Shown: positions 23,343-32,473 of the stretch, piece by piece
Position numbering within the stretch: the first letter of the stretch is position 1
How the letters are laid out: the number at the start of each line of letters is the position of its first letter
NCBI GenBank assembly: GCA_029946065.1
Contig: JAQSDU010000020.1
Location: 124,001 to 188,000 of the forward strand
Source: Flavobacterium sp.
GTDB lineage: Bacteria > Bacteroidota > Bacteroidia > Flavobacteriales > Flavobacteriaceae
Direction: 5' to 3'
DNA: 64,000 bases
The notes under the pieces: generated by a model
The model's database searches: none
Told to the model about the DNA's origin: nothing
What the model saw: only the letters and a program-made list of their open reading frames with translations
Made by a program: the position numbers and the translations under genes

Positions 23343-24362
23343 ATGAAAGAAAAAGCCACGTTAAAGCAAATAGCCAAGGAGTTAAATGTATCAGTATCAA
23401 CTGTTTCTAAAGCCCTTAACGACAGTCCTGAAATCAGCGAACCAACAAAAATCAAAATTCAGGAATTTGCCAAACTCAAAAATTACAAGCCAAATATCAT
23501 CGGGCTCAACCTAAAAAATCGCAAAACCAAAACCATCGGTGTTATTATACCTAATATATTGAATCCATTTTTCGCTAAAGTTTTCAGCGGTATCGAAAAG
23601 GTCGCCGAAGAAAAAGGATATAATGTTTTGACGTGCATTTCGAACGAATCGCTCGAAAAAGAAATTCACACTTTAGACATGCTAAGTAATGGAACGATTG
23701 ACGGTTTCATTCTTTCTGTTTCCGAAGAAGCGCAAAAACTAGGTGAATTCCAGCATTTCACAGATATTATCAACGACGGAACGCCAATCGTGATGTTCGA
23801 TCGTATTTCGGAACAGGTCGATTGCGATAAAGTAATTGTTGACGATTTCGATTCTGCGGTTTATGCAACAGAACATCTGATCAAAATTGGCTGTAAAAAT
23901 ATAGCACTGTTTTCTTCGATTGATAATTTGAGCGTGGGAAAACTCCGCGCCAAAGGTTACTTCAAAGCGTTAGAAAAAGCGGGTTATAAAGTAGATGAAA
24001 ACCTAATCGTACTTGCCGAGTCCGAAGAAGATTTCGATAAAAAAGCCCAAGCAGTTTTTAATGACAATAAATTCGATGGCGTTTTTGCATTCGATGAACA
24101 TACCTCGACGATGGCGATGAAATTTGCGATCAAAAAAGGTATTAAAATTCCAGAAGAACTTTCCGTGATTGGTTTTGCCGACGGCGTTTGGTCGCGCAGA
24201 ATGACGCCAAGTCTCTCTACCATCAGCCAACACGGCCCTGAAATAGGCGAAGCTGCCGCAAAATTATTGATCGACAATTTAGAAAGTAAAGAAGAATACG
24301 CATTCAAAACTACTGTAATTAAAACAGAATTAAGACAACGCGATTCGACCAGAAAACTATAA
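23343..24362 (+). CDS. LacI-family transcriptional regulator
   Basis: The 339-residue protein has an N-terminal LacI HTH ('TLKQIAKELNVSVSTVSKALND', about 6-27) and a periplasmic-binding-protein-like effector domain starting 'TIGVIIPNILNPFFAKVFSG' and ending 'LSVIGFADGVWSRRMTPSLST'. It should bind a sugar or similar ligand. No sugar-utilisation genes are adjacent, so the target is unknown. Its last 6 bp overlap the convergent methyltransferase gene. Confidence 0.93.
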   Translation: MKEKATLKQIAKELNVSVSTVSKALNDSPEISEPTKIKIQEFAKLKNYKPNIIGLNLKNRKTKTIGVIIPNILNPFFAKVFSGIEKVAEEKGYNVLTCISNESLEKEIHTLDMLSNGTIDGFILSVSEEAQKLGEFQHFTDIINDGTPIVMFDRISEQVDCDKVIVDDFDSAVYATEHLIKIGCKNIALFSSIDNLSVGKLRAKGYFKALEKAGYKVDENLIVLAESEEDFDKKAQAVFNDNKFDGVFAFDEHTSTMAMKFAIKKGIKIPEELSVIGFADGVWSRRMTPSLSTISQHGPEIGEAAAKLLIDNLESKEEYAFKTTVIKTELRQRDSTRKL

Positions 24363-25019
24363 ACGTTTAATACTGAAGATAAAATTCCTTTCAGCGAAGA
24401 CTTTTTTCTCCAGCAACAATTCAAAAGCCATCCCGTTTTTTAGCGCGATGGCTTTAATATTTTCGATAGCACAGTCTTCCGACAAAATCATTGCAACCAC
24501 AGTATTTTCGTTTGTAAATTTAGGAAGCTGAGAAAATAAACCTTCAAAATAGTCGAAATTTTCTCCGCAAAACCAAGCGTTTTCCGCAATAGAAGCTGGA
24601 TTTTTAGGATAATAAGGCGGATTGATGATAATGTAATCAAAAATTTTTCCGTTTAGATTTTGAAATAAATCGGATGAAATAATGTCTAAGACAACGCCAT
24701 TTTTAACAGCATTTTTTTCTAAAGCGTCTAATGCAATTTGGTTGATATCAGTCGCCGTTACTACAGCGCCTTTTTTAGCAGCCAATATTGAAATAACGCC
24801 ACAACCACAACCTAATTCTAGAAATCGCTTATTTTTTATGGGAAGATCCTCAATAAATTCCAACAATATTTTTGTGCTGAAAGTAAGAAATGGCGTAAAA
24901 ACGGTTGGTACGACCCATACTGAAATCGTTTTATAAGAATACAACCTTGGTTTTTTAAGGTAGATTTTATTCCCAGTTTTCAAAAAGGGATCAATAATTT
25001 TTTTTATAAGTTGCCTCAT
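24357..25019 (-). CDS. Class I SAM-dependent methyltransferase (HemK-like)
   Basis: The 220-residue protein has the SAM motif 'FLELGCGCGVISILAAKKGA' (about 61-80) and the catalytic 'IIINPPYYPKNP', the NPPY signature of enzymes that methylate amide or amino nitrogen (HemK, TrmN6, RsmC types). The N-terminal 'FLKTGNKIYLKKPRLYSYK' is a short basic, aromatic stretch. It starts directly after the radical SAM gene on the same strand and so probably belongs to that operon. Its substrate could be a protein, RNA or the cluster's product. Confidence 0.82.
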   Translation of the reverse strand: MRQLIKKIIDPFLKTGNKIYLKKPRLYSYKTISVWVVPTVFTPFLTFSTKILLEFIEDLPIKNKRFLELGCGCGVISILAAKKGAVVTATDINQIALDALEKNAVKNGVVLDIISSDLFQNLNGKIFDYIIINPPYYPKNPASIAENAWFCGENFDYFEGLFSQLPKFTNENTVVAMILSEDCAIENIKAIALKNGMAFELLLEKKVFAERNFIFSIKRL

Positions 25020-26543
25020 TTATTCGGAATAAAAGCCTTCGATTTCTGGCTGCCGGTACTTCCAAATCTTATGCAAAGCCTTGATTTCATATGGATAATG
25101 GTATATGTTATTTTTATACCGAAGTCCAGAAACCATTTTCAAAAGCTGTCGCTTGTAACCACGGATCCTGAAATCGGAAACCGTTGGATAATAACCGTTG
25201 AGCACCGTTTCAAAATTGCGGATTGTATCAATCATATAAGGTTTAAGCCAAGGTGTAAGTGGATTTTTTCGCAAATCGAAATTTTCCCAACTCGGCGAAA
25301 TCCATTCTTCTAAAATTGAAGGAAATGAAAATCCAGCATCGAGAATCTGTTTGTAAAGATCAGAACCTTCCGTTGGCACCGGACTAAAAAGATAAATGAT
25401 AATTTCCGAATTGGGATTGATTTCCTTGATTTCCTTGATGAAATTGATGTCCCAAAGGATTTGGTCGTAAACTTCTTTTTCAGTCTTGGCGGGCATTCCG
25501 AGCACAAAAGACAATTCGGGAATGATATCGGCATTTTTCATCCGAAGCACAAAATCCTTGATCATTTGACCCGTTTGTGTACCACCTTTATTCATTTGTT
25601 TCAGAACGGCATCGTTACCGGTTTCGGCACCCAAAAAAATCATTTTACAACCCGCTTTTCGCATCAGTTTTAAGTCGGCATCAGAATACATGTTGATGGT
25701 ATCAATACGCCCTTCTCCCCAATAACTGATGTTGTCGTTCATGATCAATTCTGAAAATTCGAGCACCCGTTTTTTGGAAGTAAAAAAATTATTATCGTGA
25801 AATTCAACCGCATCGATGCCATACTTTTCCTTGAAATATTTCACATCTTCATAGATTCTTTCTGCAGACATGCCTTTCCATTTCGCATTAAAAATGGGAA
25901 CAACGGCACAAAAGGAACACGAAAACGGACAACCCATACTCGAATGGTACGAAAGGGTTTTGTTGCCCATAAATGTTTTTGCAAGATAATTTTCGACAGG
26001 ATAAAATGAATTGAGATAATCGTATGGAAATCTCGGCAGTGCATCTTGGTCTAATAGGGCTTCAACAGCCGTTTTTATGATTTCGCCTTTATCGTTTTTG
26101 AAAATCAGGTTTTTGATTAAGATAAGGCCATCGGTTGATTTTTCTTCGATAGCTTTTACGAGTTGCGGAAAAGTATTGTCGCCAGGACCGTTTATCACAT
26201 AATCAACAACATCCGAATTTAATGCAGTTTTGTATTGATTGGAAGCAAAATAGCCACCCCAAACCACAATCGTTTCAGGATATAACGCTTTTATTTTTTT
26301 AGTGTAAGGAATCGCCTGACGCAATTGCGGGCCCGGCATTACTGTCGAACCGAAGTATTTAAATGTACCGGTTTTCAGATAGTTTTCAATGGTTTGCCAT
26401 GGATCTTTTTCGAGATTGCCATCTACAAAAACATAGTCGTATTTTCCATGGATTGATGCGCCGACTTGTAAAATCGAATTTGGGATTCGGTGTTTGCCGT
26501 TGGCACTTCGAGGATTGAATAATATGATTTTGTTTTTGCCCAT
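25020..26543 (-). CDS. B12-binding-type radical SAM enzyme
   Basis: The 507-residue protein has a cobalamin-binding-like Rossmann domain (about 5-135, 'VVWGGYFAS', 'VINGPGDNTFPQLV') without the DxHxxG motif. A radical SAM barrel follows with the cluster motif CPFSCSFC (Cys205, 209, 212) and 'EFHDNNFFTSKKR', 'MIFLGAETG' and 'SFVLGMPAKTE'. The last 110 residues are a family-specific extension. Class B radical SAM enzymes methylate or rearrange unreactive carbons. It lies 2 bp after the SPASM gene and 0 bp before the methyltransferase, so the three form one operon. Confidence 0.88.
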   Translation of the reverse strand: MGKNKIILFNPRSANGKHRIPNSILQVGASIHGKYDYVFVDGNLEKDPWQTIENYLKTGTFKYFGSTVMPGPQLRQAIPYTKKIKALYPETIVVWGGYFASNQYKTALNSDVVDYVINGPGDNTFPQLVKAIEEKSTDGLILIKNLIFKNDKGEIIKTAVEALLDQDALPRFPYDYLNSFYPVENYLAKTFMGNKTLSYHSSMGCPFSCSFCAVVPIFNAKWKGMSAERIYEDVKYFKEKYGIDAVEFHDNNFFTSKKRVLEFSELIMNDNISYWGEGRIDTINMYSDADLKLMRKAGCKMIFLGAETGNDAVLKQMNKGGTQTGQMIKDFVLRMKNADIIPELSFVLGMPAKTEKEVYDQILWDINFIKEIKEINPNSEIIIYLFSPVPTEGSDLYKQILDAGFSFPSILEEWISPSWENFDLRKNPLTPWLKPYMIDTIRNFETVLNGYYPTVSDFRIRGYKRQLLKMVSGLRYKNNIYHYPYEIKALHKIWKYRQPEIEGFYSE

Positions 26544-26545
26544 GA

Positions 26546-27625
26546 TTAAAACGCACTACAACAGCGACTGCAAGCGGGTAAAAATCCACCGGCGTTCCTA
26601 AGATCTTTTCTAAATTTACCAAAAGCGGAAGACGTCCAGACCTCTTTTAAAGATTCTGTATAAATATTACCGACTTTCAGATTATAACAACGGCCATGCG
26701 CAGGAATCGCCGAGCCATCAGACTTGATCATTATACTCGAAAAAACGGCTTCACATCTTTTGCCGATAATTACATCCGATTTGTGATAATAGGTTTCCAT
26801 ACTTTCGAGATTGGTCAGTTCTGGCGAAAAATATACTCGAAATGGATACTCCGACGCTTTAATGGCTTCGACTTGTTGCAACAATTTTGGTAAATCCATG
26901 TTGTTAAGGTTCACTTCATCCAGGTTTGATTCTGTTGCGGGATAAATATCGCCCCAAATCTTATTATGCGTGATGGCAATTGCCGGTTCTCCGAATTGGG
27001 TGTGCATAAAACCAATATCGGTTAAAGGTATATCTTTGAAATAATCAGCAAATTCTTTGAGACTGTCGGCATTCCATTCTGTAATAGCACTTACAATCGA
27101 AACTTTCGGATGATTTTCAAAAGTGAATAACTTCCGGATGCCTTCAAGCGCTTTTTGGAAAGATTTTGCGTTGCCACGAATCATATTATGGGTTTCTGTC
27201 AAGCCATCTAATGATACGAAAATCTCGCTCAACCCTGCTTTTACAAGCGCTTCAGCTTTATTAGGTAATAAAAGTGCATTGGTTGTAATAGCGGTATATA
27301 AATTTCTGTCACTTGCATATTGCACCGCTTTTACAATATGCGGATAAGCCAAAGGTTCCGTGAATGCAAAACCCAATTTGGCTTTTGGATAATATTTTTG
27401 GGTTTGATCGGCGATTTTTTCGAACAGTTCCATCGGCATGTTCAAGGGTGTCGTGCCAACAAGGTTTTTGGCGAAATTGGTCTCGAAATTTAAAGTTCCT
27501 ACATCGCACATCTTACAATGCAGATTGCAGGTATTATTGATGCCTAGAACAATCCACTCTGGTGAAAACAAGTAGTTTTCGGGAATAATTTTCTTGTTGG
27601 CATATTTTAGGACTCGTTCTACCAT
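26546..27625 (-). CDS. SPASM-type radical SAM enzyme
   Basis: The 359-residue protein carries CNLHCKMC (Cys33, 37, 40) and a C-terminal SPASM-like cysteine set ('KRCEAVF', 'HGRCYNLKVGNIY', 'LPACSRCC') that would bind an auxiliary [4Fe-4S] cluster. Such enzymes modify peptides, proteins or small carbohydrate-like substrates. No obvious precursor peptide gene lies beside it. It heads the 27625-24357 operon from the promoter at 27661-27668. Confidence 0.88.
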   Translation of the reverse strand: MVERVLKYANKKIIPENYLFSPEWIVLGINNTCNLHCKMCDVGTLNFETNFAKNLVGTTPLNMPMELFEKIADQTQKYYPKAKLGFAFTEPLAYPHIVKAVQYASDRNLYTAITTNALLLPNKAEALVKAGLSEIFVSLDGLTETHNMIRGNAKSFQKALEGIRKLFTFENHPKVSIVSAITEWNADSLKEFADYFKDIPLTDIGFMHTQFGEPAIAITHNKIWGDIYPATESNLDEVNLNNMDLPKLLQQVEAIKASEYPFRVYFSPELTNLESMETYYHKSDVIIGKRCEAVFSSIMIKSDGSAIPAHGRCYNLKVGNIYTESLKEVWTSSAFGKFRKDLRNAGGFLPACSRCCSAF

Positions 27626-27660
27626 TACTGCTTTTTCAGATTAAAATGCTATGTGATAAA

Positions 27661-27668
27661 CAAAAGTA
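27661..27668 (-). promoter_or_regulatory. Promoter -7 element of the SPASM radical SAM operon
   Basis: The minus-strand reading is TACTTTTG, 35 bp upstream of the ATG at 27625. It is divergent to a weaker plus-strand box TAATTTTG at 27689-27696. Confidence 0.6.
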
Positions 27669-27688
27669 GGCATTTTAAATATTTTTTC

Positions 27689-27696
27689 TAATTTTG
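27689..27696 (+). promoter_or_regulatory. Possible promoter -7 element of the glycosyltransferase gene
   Basis: TAATTTTG ends one base before the first ATG (27698). If used, transcription starts near the second ATG (27701), giving a leaderless mRNA. There is no clear -33 partner. Confidence 0.35.
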
Positions 27697-27697
27697 A

Positions 27698-28810
27698 ATG
27701 ATGATTGCTACAAATAAACGCCGCCTTCTTGATATTTCCGTTTACAACAGAGGTATAAAATCCATCAAAGAAGAAAAGGAATTGACCATACATTCATTGG
27801 GTTATCTTGATTTTTTGGATGAAGAAACCAATGCTTCTGTCATTCGTTTTGGTAAAAATTCCGAACAAAAAGACAACTATTATCTTTATAGATACAATTT
27901 TAAGGATGTGTTGCGTGTATTGCAGCATATTAATGCTCAAAAACCTGCAATTGCTATCTTTCATGGTTTTTCTTTCCCGATAAGGTTCTGGCTGCTGCAT
28001 ACTTTTTTCGGAAAAAAAATAAAATGGATTGTGCAACACCACGCCGGAGATCCATCGCCAAATTCTTTAAAAAGAATGGTACAAAAATGGTGCTATTCAA
28101 AAGCAGATCGTTATATGTTTGTTACCAAAACACAAGCGCAGCCGTTTGTAAAAGCGGGTATTGTAAAATCGAATGCGCAAGTGGCAGAAATTATGGAATG
28201 TTCGACAGCTTTTACGATGCAGGATAAAAATGAATGCAGGAAACAGCTCGGCCTGCCGTTAGAAAAGCGCATTTTTTTGTGGGTTGGCAATCTTGATGCC
28301 AATAAAAATCCAATGTGTTTGTTGGAAGCCATACATAATCTCAATCAAAGCGGACAGGATTTTTTGCTTTACATGTTTTTTGCCAAGACTGATTTGTTGT
28401 ATGAAGTGCAGCAATTTGTCGAACAAAATCAATTGCAGGAAAAAGTATTCTTGAAAGGAAAAATTCCAAACAACGCTCTTGAAACGTGGTACAACGCCGC
28501 CGATTTTTTTATTTCGTGTTCTTTTTCAGAAGGCAGTGGCGTTGCGCTTGCAGAAGCAATGGCTTGTGGATGCGTCCCAATCGCAACTGATATTCCGTCG
28601 TTCAGGCATATGACCGCGAATAGTGTGGCAGGCGCTATTTTTAAAACCGGAAGCAGCAGTGATTTATTTGAAAAACTGATCGCTATCCAGCAGGAAAATT
28701 TAGAAATCGAGCGCACAAAAGCCAATCGTGTTTTCAAGGAAATGCTTTCTTTTGAAGCCATAGGCAGGCAAACCTCGGCGTTGGCCAAGGAAATAATGCA
28801 TCAGGAATAA
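27698..28810 (+). CDS. GT4-type glycosyltransferase
   Basis: The 370-residue protein has the GT-B fold: an N-terminal acceptor half with 'IAIFHGFSFPIRFW' and 'IKWIVQHHAGDPSP', and a C-terminal donor half with 'IFLWVGNLDANKNPMCLLEAI', 'KVFLKGKIPNNALETWYNAADFF' and the nucleotide-sugar motif 'SEGSGVALAEAMACGCVPIATD'. It should transfer a sugar from an activated donor in the cytoplasm. The ATG at 27698 or 27701 is equally likely. Its 3' end overlaps the convergent glycosyltransferase gene by 10 bp. Confidence 0.9.
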   Translation: MMIATNKRRLLDISVYNRGIKSIKEEKELTIHSLGYLDFLDEETNASVIRFGKNSEQKDNYYLYRYNFKDVLRVLQHINAQKPAIAIFHGFSFPIRFWLLHTFFGKKIKWIVQHHAGDPSPNSLKRMVQKWCYSKADRYMFVTKTQAQPFVKAGIVKSNAQVAEIMECSTAFTMQDKNECRKQLGLPLEKRIFLWVGNLDANKNPMCLLEAIHNLNQSGQDFLLYMFFAKTDLLYEVQQFVEQNQLQEKVFLKGKIPNNALETWYNAADFFISCSFSEGSGVALAEAMACGCVPIATDIPSFRHMTANSVAGAIFKTGSSSDLFEKLIAIQQENLEIERTKANRVFKEMLSFEAIGRQTSALAKEIMHQE

Positions 28811-29832
28811 AACAAGTCGTAAATTTCCTGACAAACAAAATCCATTGAATAATAACGGATGCGTTTTGCCGGAATCGGATTTTCAAGCAACCAGATTATT
28901 TTTTCGACAATTGCTTTTTTTGATTCGTGCAGATGAAAATTCTCCAAGGTTTTGTCCATCATCGGCAAAGTCCCGATCAACTGACAGCCAGAGAAAAGCG
29001 CTTCAAAATAAACGGTAGAGCCGCCTTCATAAATGCTGGGATGTAAAAATATTTTCGAGTTGTTCATCTTTTCGAGTGTTTCGCGATGAGAAATCAATCC
29101 GGTAAAGACAACGTTATCCTGAAGGTTATTTTCAGTTGCGAAAAGTTTTAGTGCCGTTTCTTGATCCCCAGTTCCAGCAATTTCTGCCTTTATTGCCGGA
29201 ATCGTTTTCTTAACTTCAAGAATGACTTCCAGAAAAAGTTTGTAATTTTTTAAAGTGGAGAGCCAACCAGCGCCAAAAATCGCAATTGCCCTTTCGCCCT
29301 CATTAAGTTCAGGAAATATTGCTTCATCAATTGCCATGGGAATAATCTTATGCGCCCTGATGCCGGCTGTCTTGTATAAAATCTCGTTGTTAAAATGCGA
29401 TAAAGCCCTTATTTTATCAGGTTTTGGAGTAAATATTTTCAGTGTAAGGTTGTTGTTTTTTACATCTTGTCCCATCAACCACGTAAAAGTGTTTTTGTTG
29501 ATGAAAGGAGTAAAAACGCTAAACTCATGAAACCATAAATTGAAAATTCCATCATAGCGATTTAAACGTTGCAGCTTCCAGATTTTAAAAAATGATTTTG
29601 TCAAGAACCACAATTTCAATGGGTATTTCAGATCATTTCCGTTTAACGGAATTACGCCCATACCTTTAAAAAAATAAGGTTCACCAACGGGTTTGTGAAT
29701 GGCTATAATGGTGAGTTCCACCTCTGAATGATTTTTCTGAAAAACACCTAAAACGTGCTGCAAAAAAGGAATTATATGGCTCTCGCTAGCATCTTTCGGA
29801 AAACTAGGTGTTATTACTAGCAGCTTTTTCAT
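28801..29832 (-). CDS. Glycosyltransferase (GT4-like)
   Basis: The 343-residue protein starts 'MKKLLVITPSFPKDASESHIIPFLQHVLG' and has the GT-B C-terminal half 'IFGAGWLSTLKNYKLFLEVILE', 'VVFTGLISHRETLEKMNNSKIFLHPSIYEGGSTVYFEALFSG', with the donor-binding Glu in 'YEGGSTVYFEA'. The donor is unknown. Its ATGA overlaps the ABC exporter stop, so it is the last gene of the 34389-28801 operon. An exporter directly upstream fits transfer of a sugar to an exported product. Confidence 0.88.
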   Translation of the reverse strand: MKKLLVITPSFPKDASESHIIPFLQHVLGVFQKNHSEVELTIIAIHKPVGEPYFFKGMGVIPLNGNDLKYPLKLWFLTKSFFKIWKLQRLNRYDGIFNLWFHEFSVFTPFINKNTFTWLMGQDVKNNNLTLKIFTPKPDKIRALSHFNNEILYKTAGIRAHKIIPMAIDEAIFPELNEGERAIAIFGAGWLSTLKNYKLFLEVILEVKKTIPAIKAEIAGTGDQETALKLFATENNLQDNVVFTGLISHRETLEKMNNSKIFLHPSIYEGGSTVYFEALFSGCQLIGTLPMMDKTLENFHLHESKKAIVEKIIWLLENPIPAKRIRYYSMDFVCQEIYDLFYS

Positions 29833-31529
29833 GGCGATGCTTTTAGGTTATTTTGCTCCAATGAAAATGTGTTGTCGCAAAAAATGCCAACACGCGAATT
29901 GTGAGAAACGGCCAGTACGGTCATGTTTTCCGTTACAACAATAGATTTGATGAATTCATAAATTTTGACTTCAAGCGCCTCATTCTGTTGGTTGGTAGCT
30001 TCGTCCAAAATAAGCAGTTGCGGCTTGTGATATAAAGCGCGGAGCAATGCCAGTCGTTGCTTTTGACCGCCTGATAATTTTGAAGAATTGTGCGTGACAA
30101 TCGTTTGCAACCCATCAGGAAGTTGTTCAAAGAGCGACTTTAATTCTAGTTTTTCAATCAAGAAATCGATATGGGCGTAATCTATATCGCCTATTTGCTG
30201 TCGCATCGTAATGTTATCTAGCAAAGTACCGCCAAACAAAAAAGGTTGTTGTGGGACATAACTAACAAATGCAAAAAAGTGATTGTTTTCAATGATGTTT
30301 CCGTCAAGTAGAATATTGCCTTTTTTGGGAGGAAGTAAACCTGCAACCAAATGTAAAAAAGTTGTTTTGCCAGATCCCGTGATACCTTTTATTGTGGTCA
30401 TTTTTCCTTTTTCTACGGTAAAATCGAGTCCTTTAAAAATCGGGATATCTTCCTGATACTGGAAACTGATATTTTCAAAAATGATTGCCTTTTCAAATGC
30501 TTTATATACGTTAGATTTGTTTTTTGTTTGATGAAAATTCTTTAAAATCCCGATGCTGTACAGATGCGAATTCACCATCGTTAAGGCATTTAGAATTTTT
30601 CCAATCGAAGGCACAATTCTTATACTCAAAGCGGCTAAAATCGAAACCAGCACTAGATTATCCGCATTTCCGGAAATAAAGTAATTATAGAAAATAAGTC
30701 CCGAAATACCCATAATCAGAAACAATTCGAGGTATTTCTGGTAATTTGCCGATGATGTCGTAAGCAACCCCGAAACATGGTGTAACGCCTGGTTGCTGGT
30801 TTTAAATTTATCGAGAAAAGCGTCATGATTTCCGGAATTTTTGATATCGAGATAACCGTCAAGGATGTTGATCAATTCGGCATTCGATTGCGCAGCAGCT
30901 TCTTTGTAAGTGGAGTTGATGAGCGTCATTTCTTTTCTTTTTACTTTATAAATCAGCAGTGCAAATACTGTAATTCCTATTACTGAAATGGCCGTAAGCG
31001 CAAAATAAAAGACCAATAAACCGGCTAAAACAACAATCAATATAAAACTTTCTACAAACAATAAAATTCCGGAAGGCAGTAGTATTGTAGCAAAATCGCG
31101 CGTCGCGGTTGTTACATCTTGTATGAGCTTGCCTTTGTTTTGTTGCTGAAATGCGAGATAATCACCTTTGAGGTAACTGTCAAGCATTTCCATGGACAAT
31201 TCGTGCGATAAACTGTAGAAAAAATGGTACAATTTCCGGCTGAAGCGCGCCTGCAATAAGTTTTTTACAACATACAAAACAACCAAAAGGACAATTGCTG
31301 CAACTAAGGTTTTTGGCTGCAGCAAATCGACTTTTATATTGTATTCCTTAAAATAAGTTGCGATTTTATTCCTGTCCAATAACAGCAAAACGGCCGGGAT
31401 AAGGTAACCAATAGAAATAAGGTCGAGTAGGCTAAAAAAGGTACTGGCGTACAACAGCTTCCGGAAGGTTTTGCGCTGTTGCTCCGGGATTATTGCATAG
31501 CTGTCCGTTATGGTTTTTTTCAAATTCAT
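29829..31529 (-). CDS. MsbA-like ABC exporter (fused permease and ATPase)
   Basis: The 566-residue protein has an N-terminal transmembrane domain with six helices (about 25-320) and an ATPase domain with Walker A 'GITGSGKTTFLHL', signature 'LSGGQKQRLALLRAL', Walker B 'LLILDEATN' and the H-loop 'VLAVSHN'. It has no C39 peptidase domain, which argues against double-glycine peptide export. Family members flip lipids, lipid-linked sugars or drugs outward. The next gene overlaps by 4 bp and encodes a glycosyltransferase. Confidence 0.93.
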   Translation of the reverse strand: MNLKKTITDSYAIIPEQQRKTFRKLLYASTFFSLLDLISIGYLIPAVLLLLDRNKIATYFKEYNIKVDLLQPKTLVAAIVLLVVLYVVKNLLQARFSRKLYHFFYSLSHELSMEMLDSYLKGDYLAFQQQNKGKLIQDVTTATRDFATILLPSGILLFVESFILIVVLAGLLVFYFALTAISVIGITVFALLIYKVKRKEMTLINSTYKEAAAQSNAELINILDGYLDIKNSGNHDAFLDKFKTSNQALHHVSGLLTTSSANYQKYLELFLIMGISGLIFYNYFISGNADNLVLVSILAALSIRIVPSIGKILNALTMVNSHLYSIGILKNFHQTKNKSNVYKAFEKAIIFENISFQYQEDIPIFKGLDFTVEKGKMTTIKGITGSGKTTFLHLVAGLLPPKKGNILLDGNIIENNHFFAFVSYVPQQPFLFGGTLLDNITMRQQIGDIDYAHIDFLIEKLELKSLFEQLPDGLQTIVTHNSSKLSGGQKQRLALLRALYHKPQLLILDEATNQQNEALEVKIYEFIKSIVVTENMTVLAVSHNSRVGIFCDNTFSLEQNNLKASP

Positions 31530-31570
31530 TTAGAAGCATTGGTCTTTCAAAGATATTGTTTTTGGGTATT

Positions 31571-32467
31571 TTACCCGTAATAAAGTTTTGTCCTTTCAGA
31601 AGAAAGTAACCAGAATTTGTGTATATGTGCAAAAAAAAGTGTGCTTTTCAAAATCGCTTCAGAAGCAATTATTTTTCCCACATATACATTCTGGTTGTCA
31701 TATCTTATGATTTCTGTAATCGATACAAAATGATTTTCGACAACAATTTCAGGTACTGCGATGTTATATTTTTCGTTACGGGTGAATTGGATCAAATTTT
31801 GTTCTGGAATGTATTTACCGAGTTGATAAATGAGATCCCGTTTTGAAAAATCGGAAAGCCCAATCGCAATGACATCGCCTGGATTTATAGTGCTAATAAT
31901 TGCATTGGATCGTCTTACGCCAAATATAAAATGGTTACCGATTTGCTTACAGGTATCTACAGGAAATGCATTTTTACCAAGGTTCGCCTGGGTACTGACA
32001 ATGAAAACGGGTTTTGGATAATAAAAAAAAGCAATTAGTTTTTGATAAACTTTTGCGTCAAAAGTCTTGATGATAAAATTATTTTTGGCAATCGCACGGT
32101 TATAAAAACGATTAACATACCATTTTTTTAACATACCATTTTTTAATTTTGCTTCTTGCACTGAAAAAACTGCAATTTTGACTTCATCTGCGAGAATTGT
32201 CCTTTCAAAAATTACGTCGAAATGTATTTGCTGTATTTTTTTTTCATTTGAGATTGTCATTTTCGTAACATCTTCAAAACCATAATTATTCCATTTGTTT
32301 GGAATTACTACACCTATGAGCTGTGGCTCATAAAGCATATTGAAAAAGGTAAATTCATGTTGTTTTCCTTCAATTTTCAAGGAAATAATATGCTCCGGAA
32401 TTTCGGTCAGCGCCAAAGGAACAAATTCAGGATATTTTTTTCGAAAAAAGGAAATTAGGTTGTTCAT
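31571..32467 (-). CDS. Protein of unknown function in the surface cluster
   Basis: The 298-residue soluble-looking protein has no signal peptide or membrane segment. The second half ('FPVDTCKQIGNHFIFGVRRSN', 'INPGDVIAIGLSDFSKRDL') faintly recalls the flavin-reductase split barrel, but I cannot confirm an FMN site. The first half shows nothing I recognise. It lies 6 bp after the GNAT gene and 41 bp before the exporter on the same strand, so it probably belongs to the same pathway. Confidence 0.7.
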   Translation of the reverse strand: MNNLISFFRKKYPEFVPLALTEIPEHIISLKIEGKQHEFTFFNMLYEPQLIGVVIPNKWNNYGFEDVTKMTISNEKKIQQIHFDVIFERTILADEVKIAVFSVQEAKLKNGMLKKWYVNRFYNRAIAKNNFIIKTFDAKVYQKLIAFFYYPKPVFIVSTQANLGKNAFPVDTCKQIGNHFIFGVRRSNAIISTINPGDVIAIGLSDFSKRDLIYQLGKYIPEQNLIQFTRNEKYNIAVPEIVVENHFVSITEIIRYDNQNVYVGKIIASEAILKSTLFFAHIHKFWLLSSERTKLYYG

Positions 32468-32473
32468 ATCGTT

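Noticed and set aside
24357-28810. RiPP (modified peptide) system suggested by the SPASM radical SAM protein and nearby exporter
   Set aside because: No small precursor-like ORF is visible beside it, and the exporter has no C39 peptidase domain. Glycosyltransferases and a deacetylase point to a sugar-containing product.
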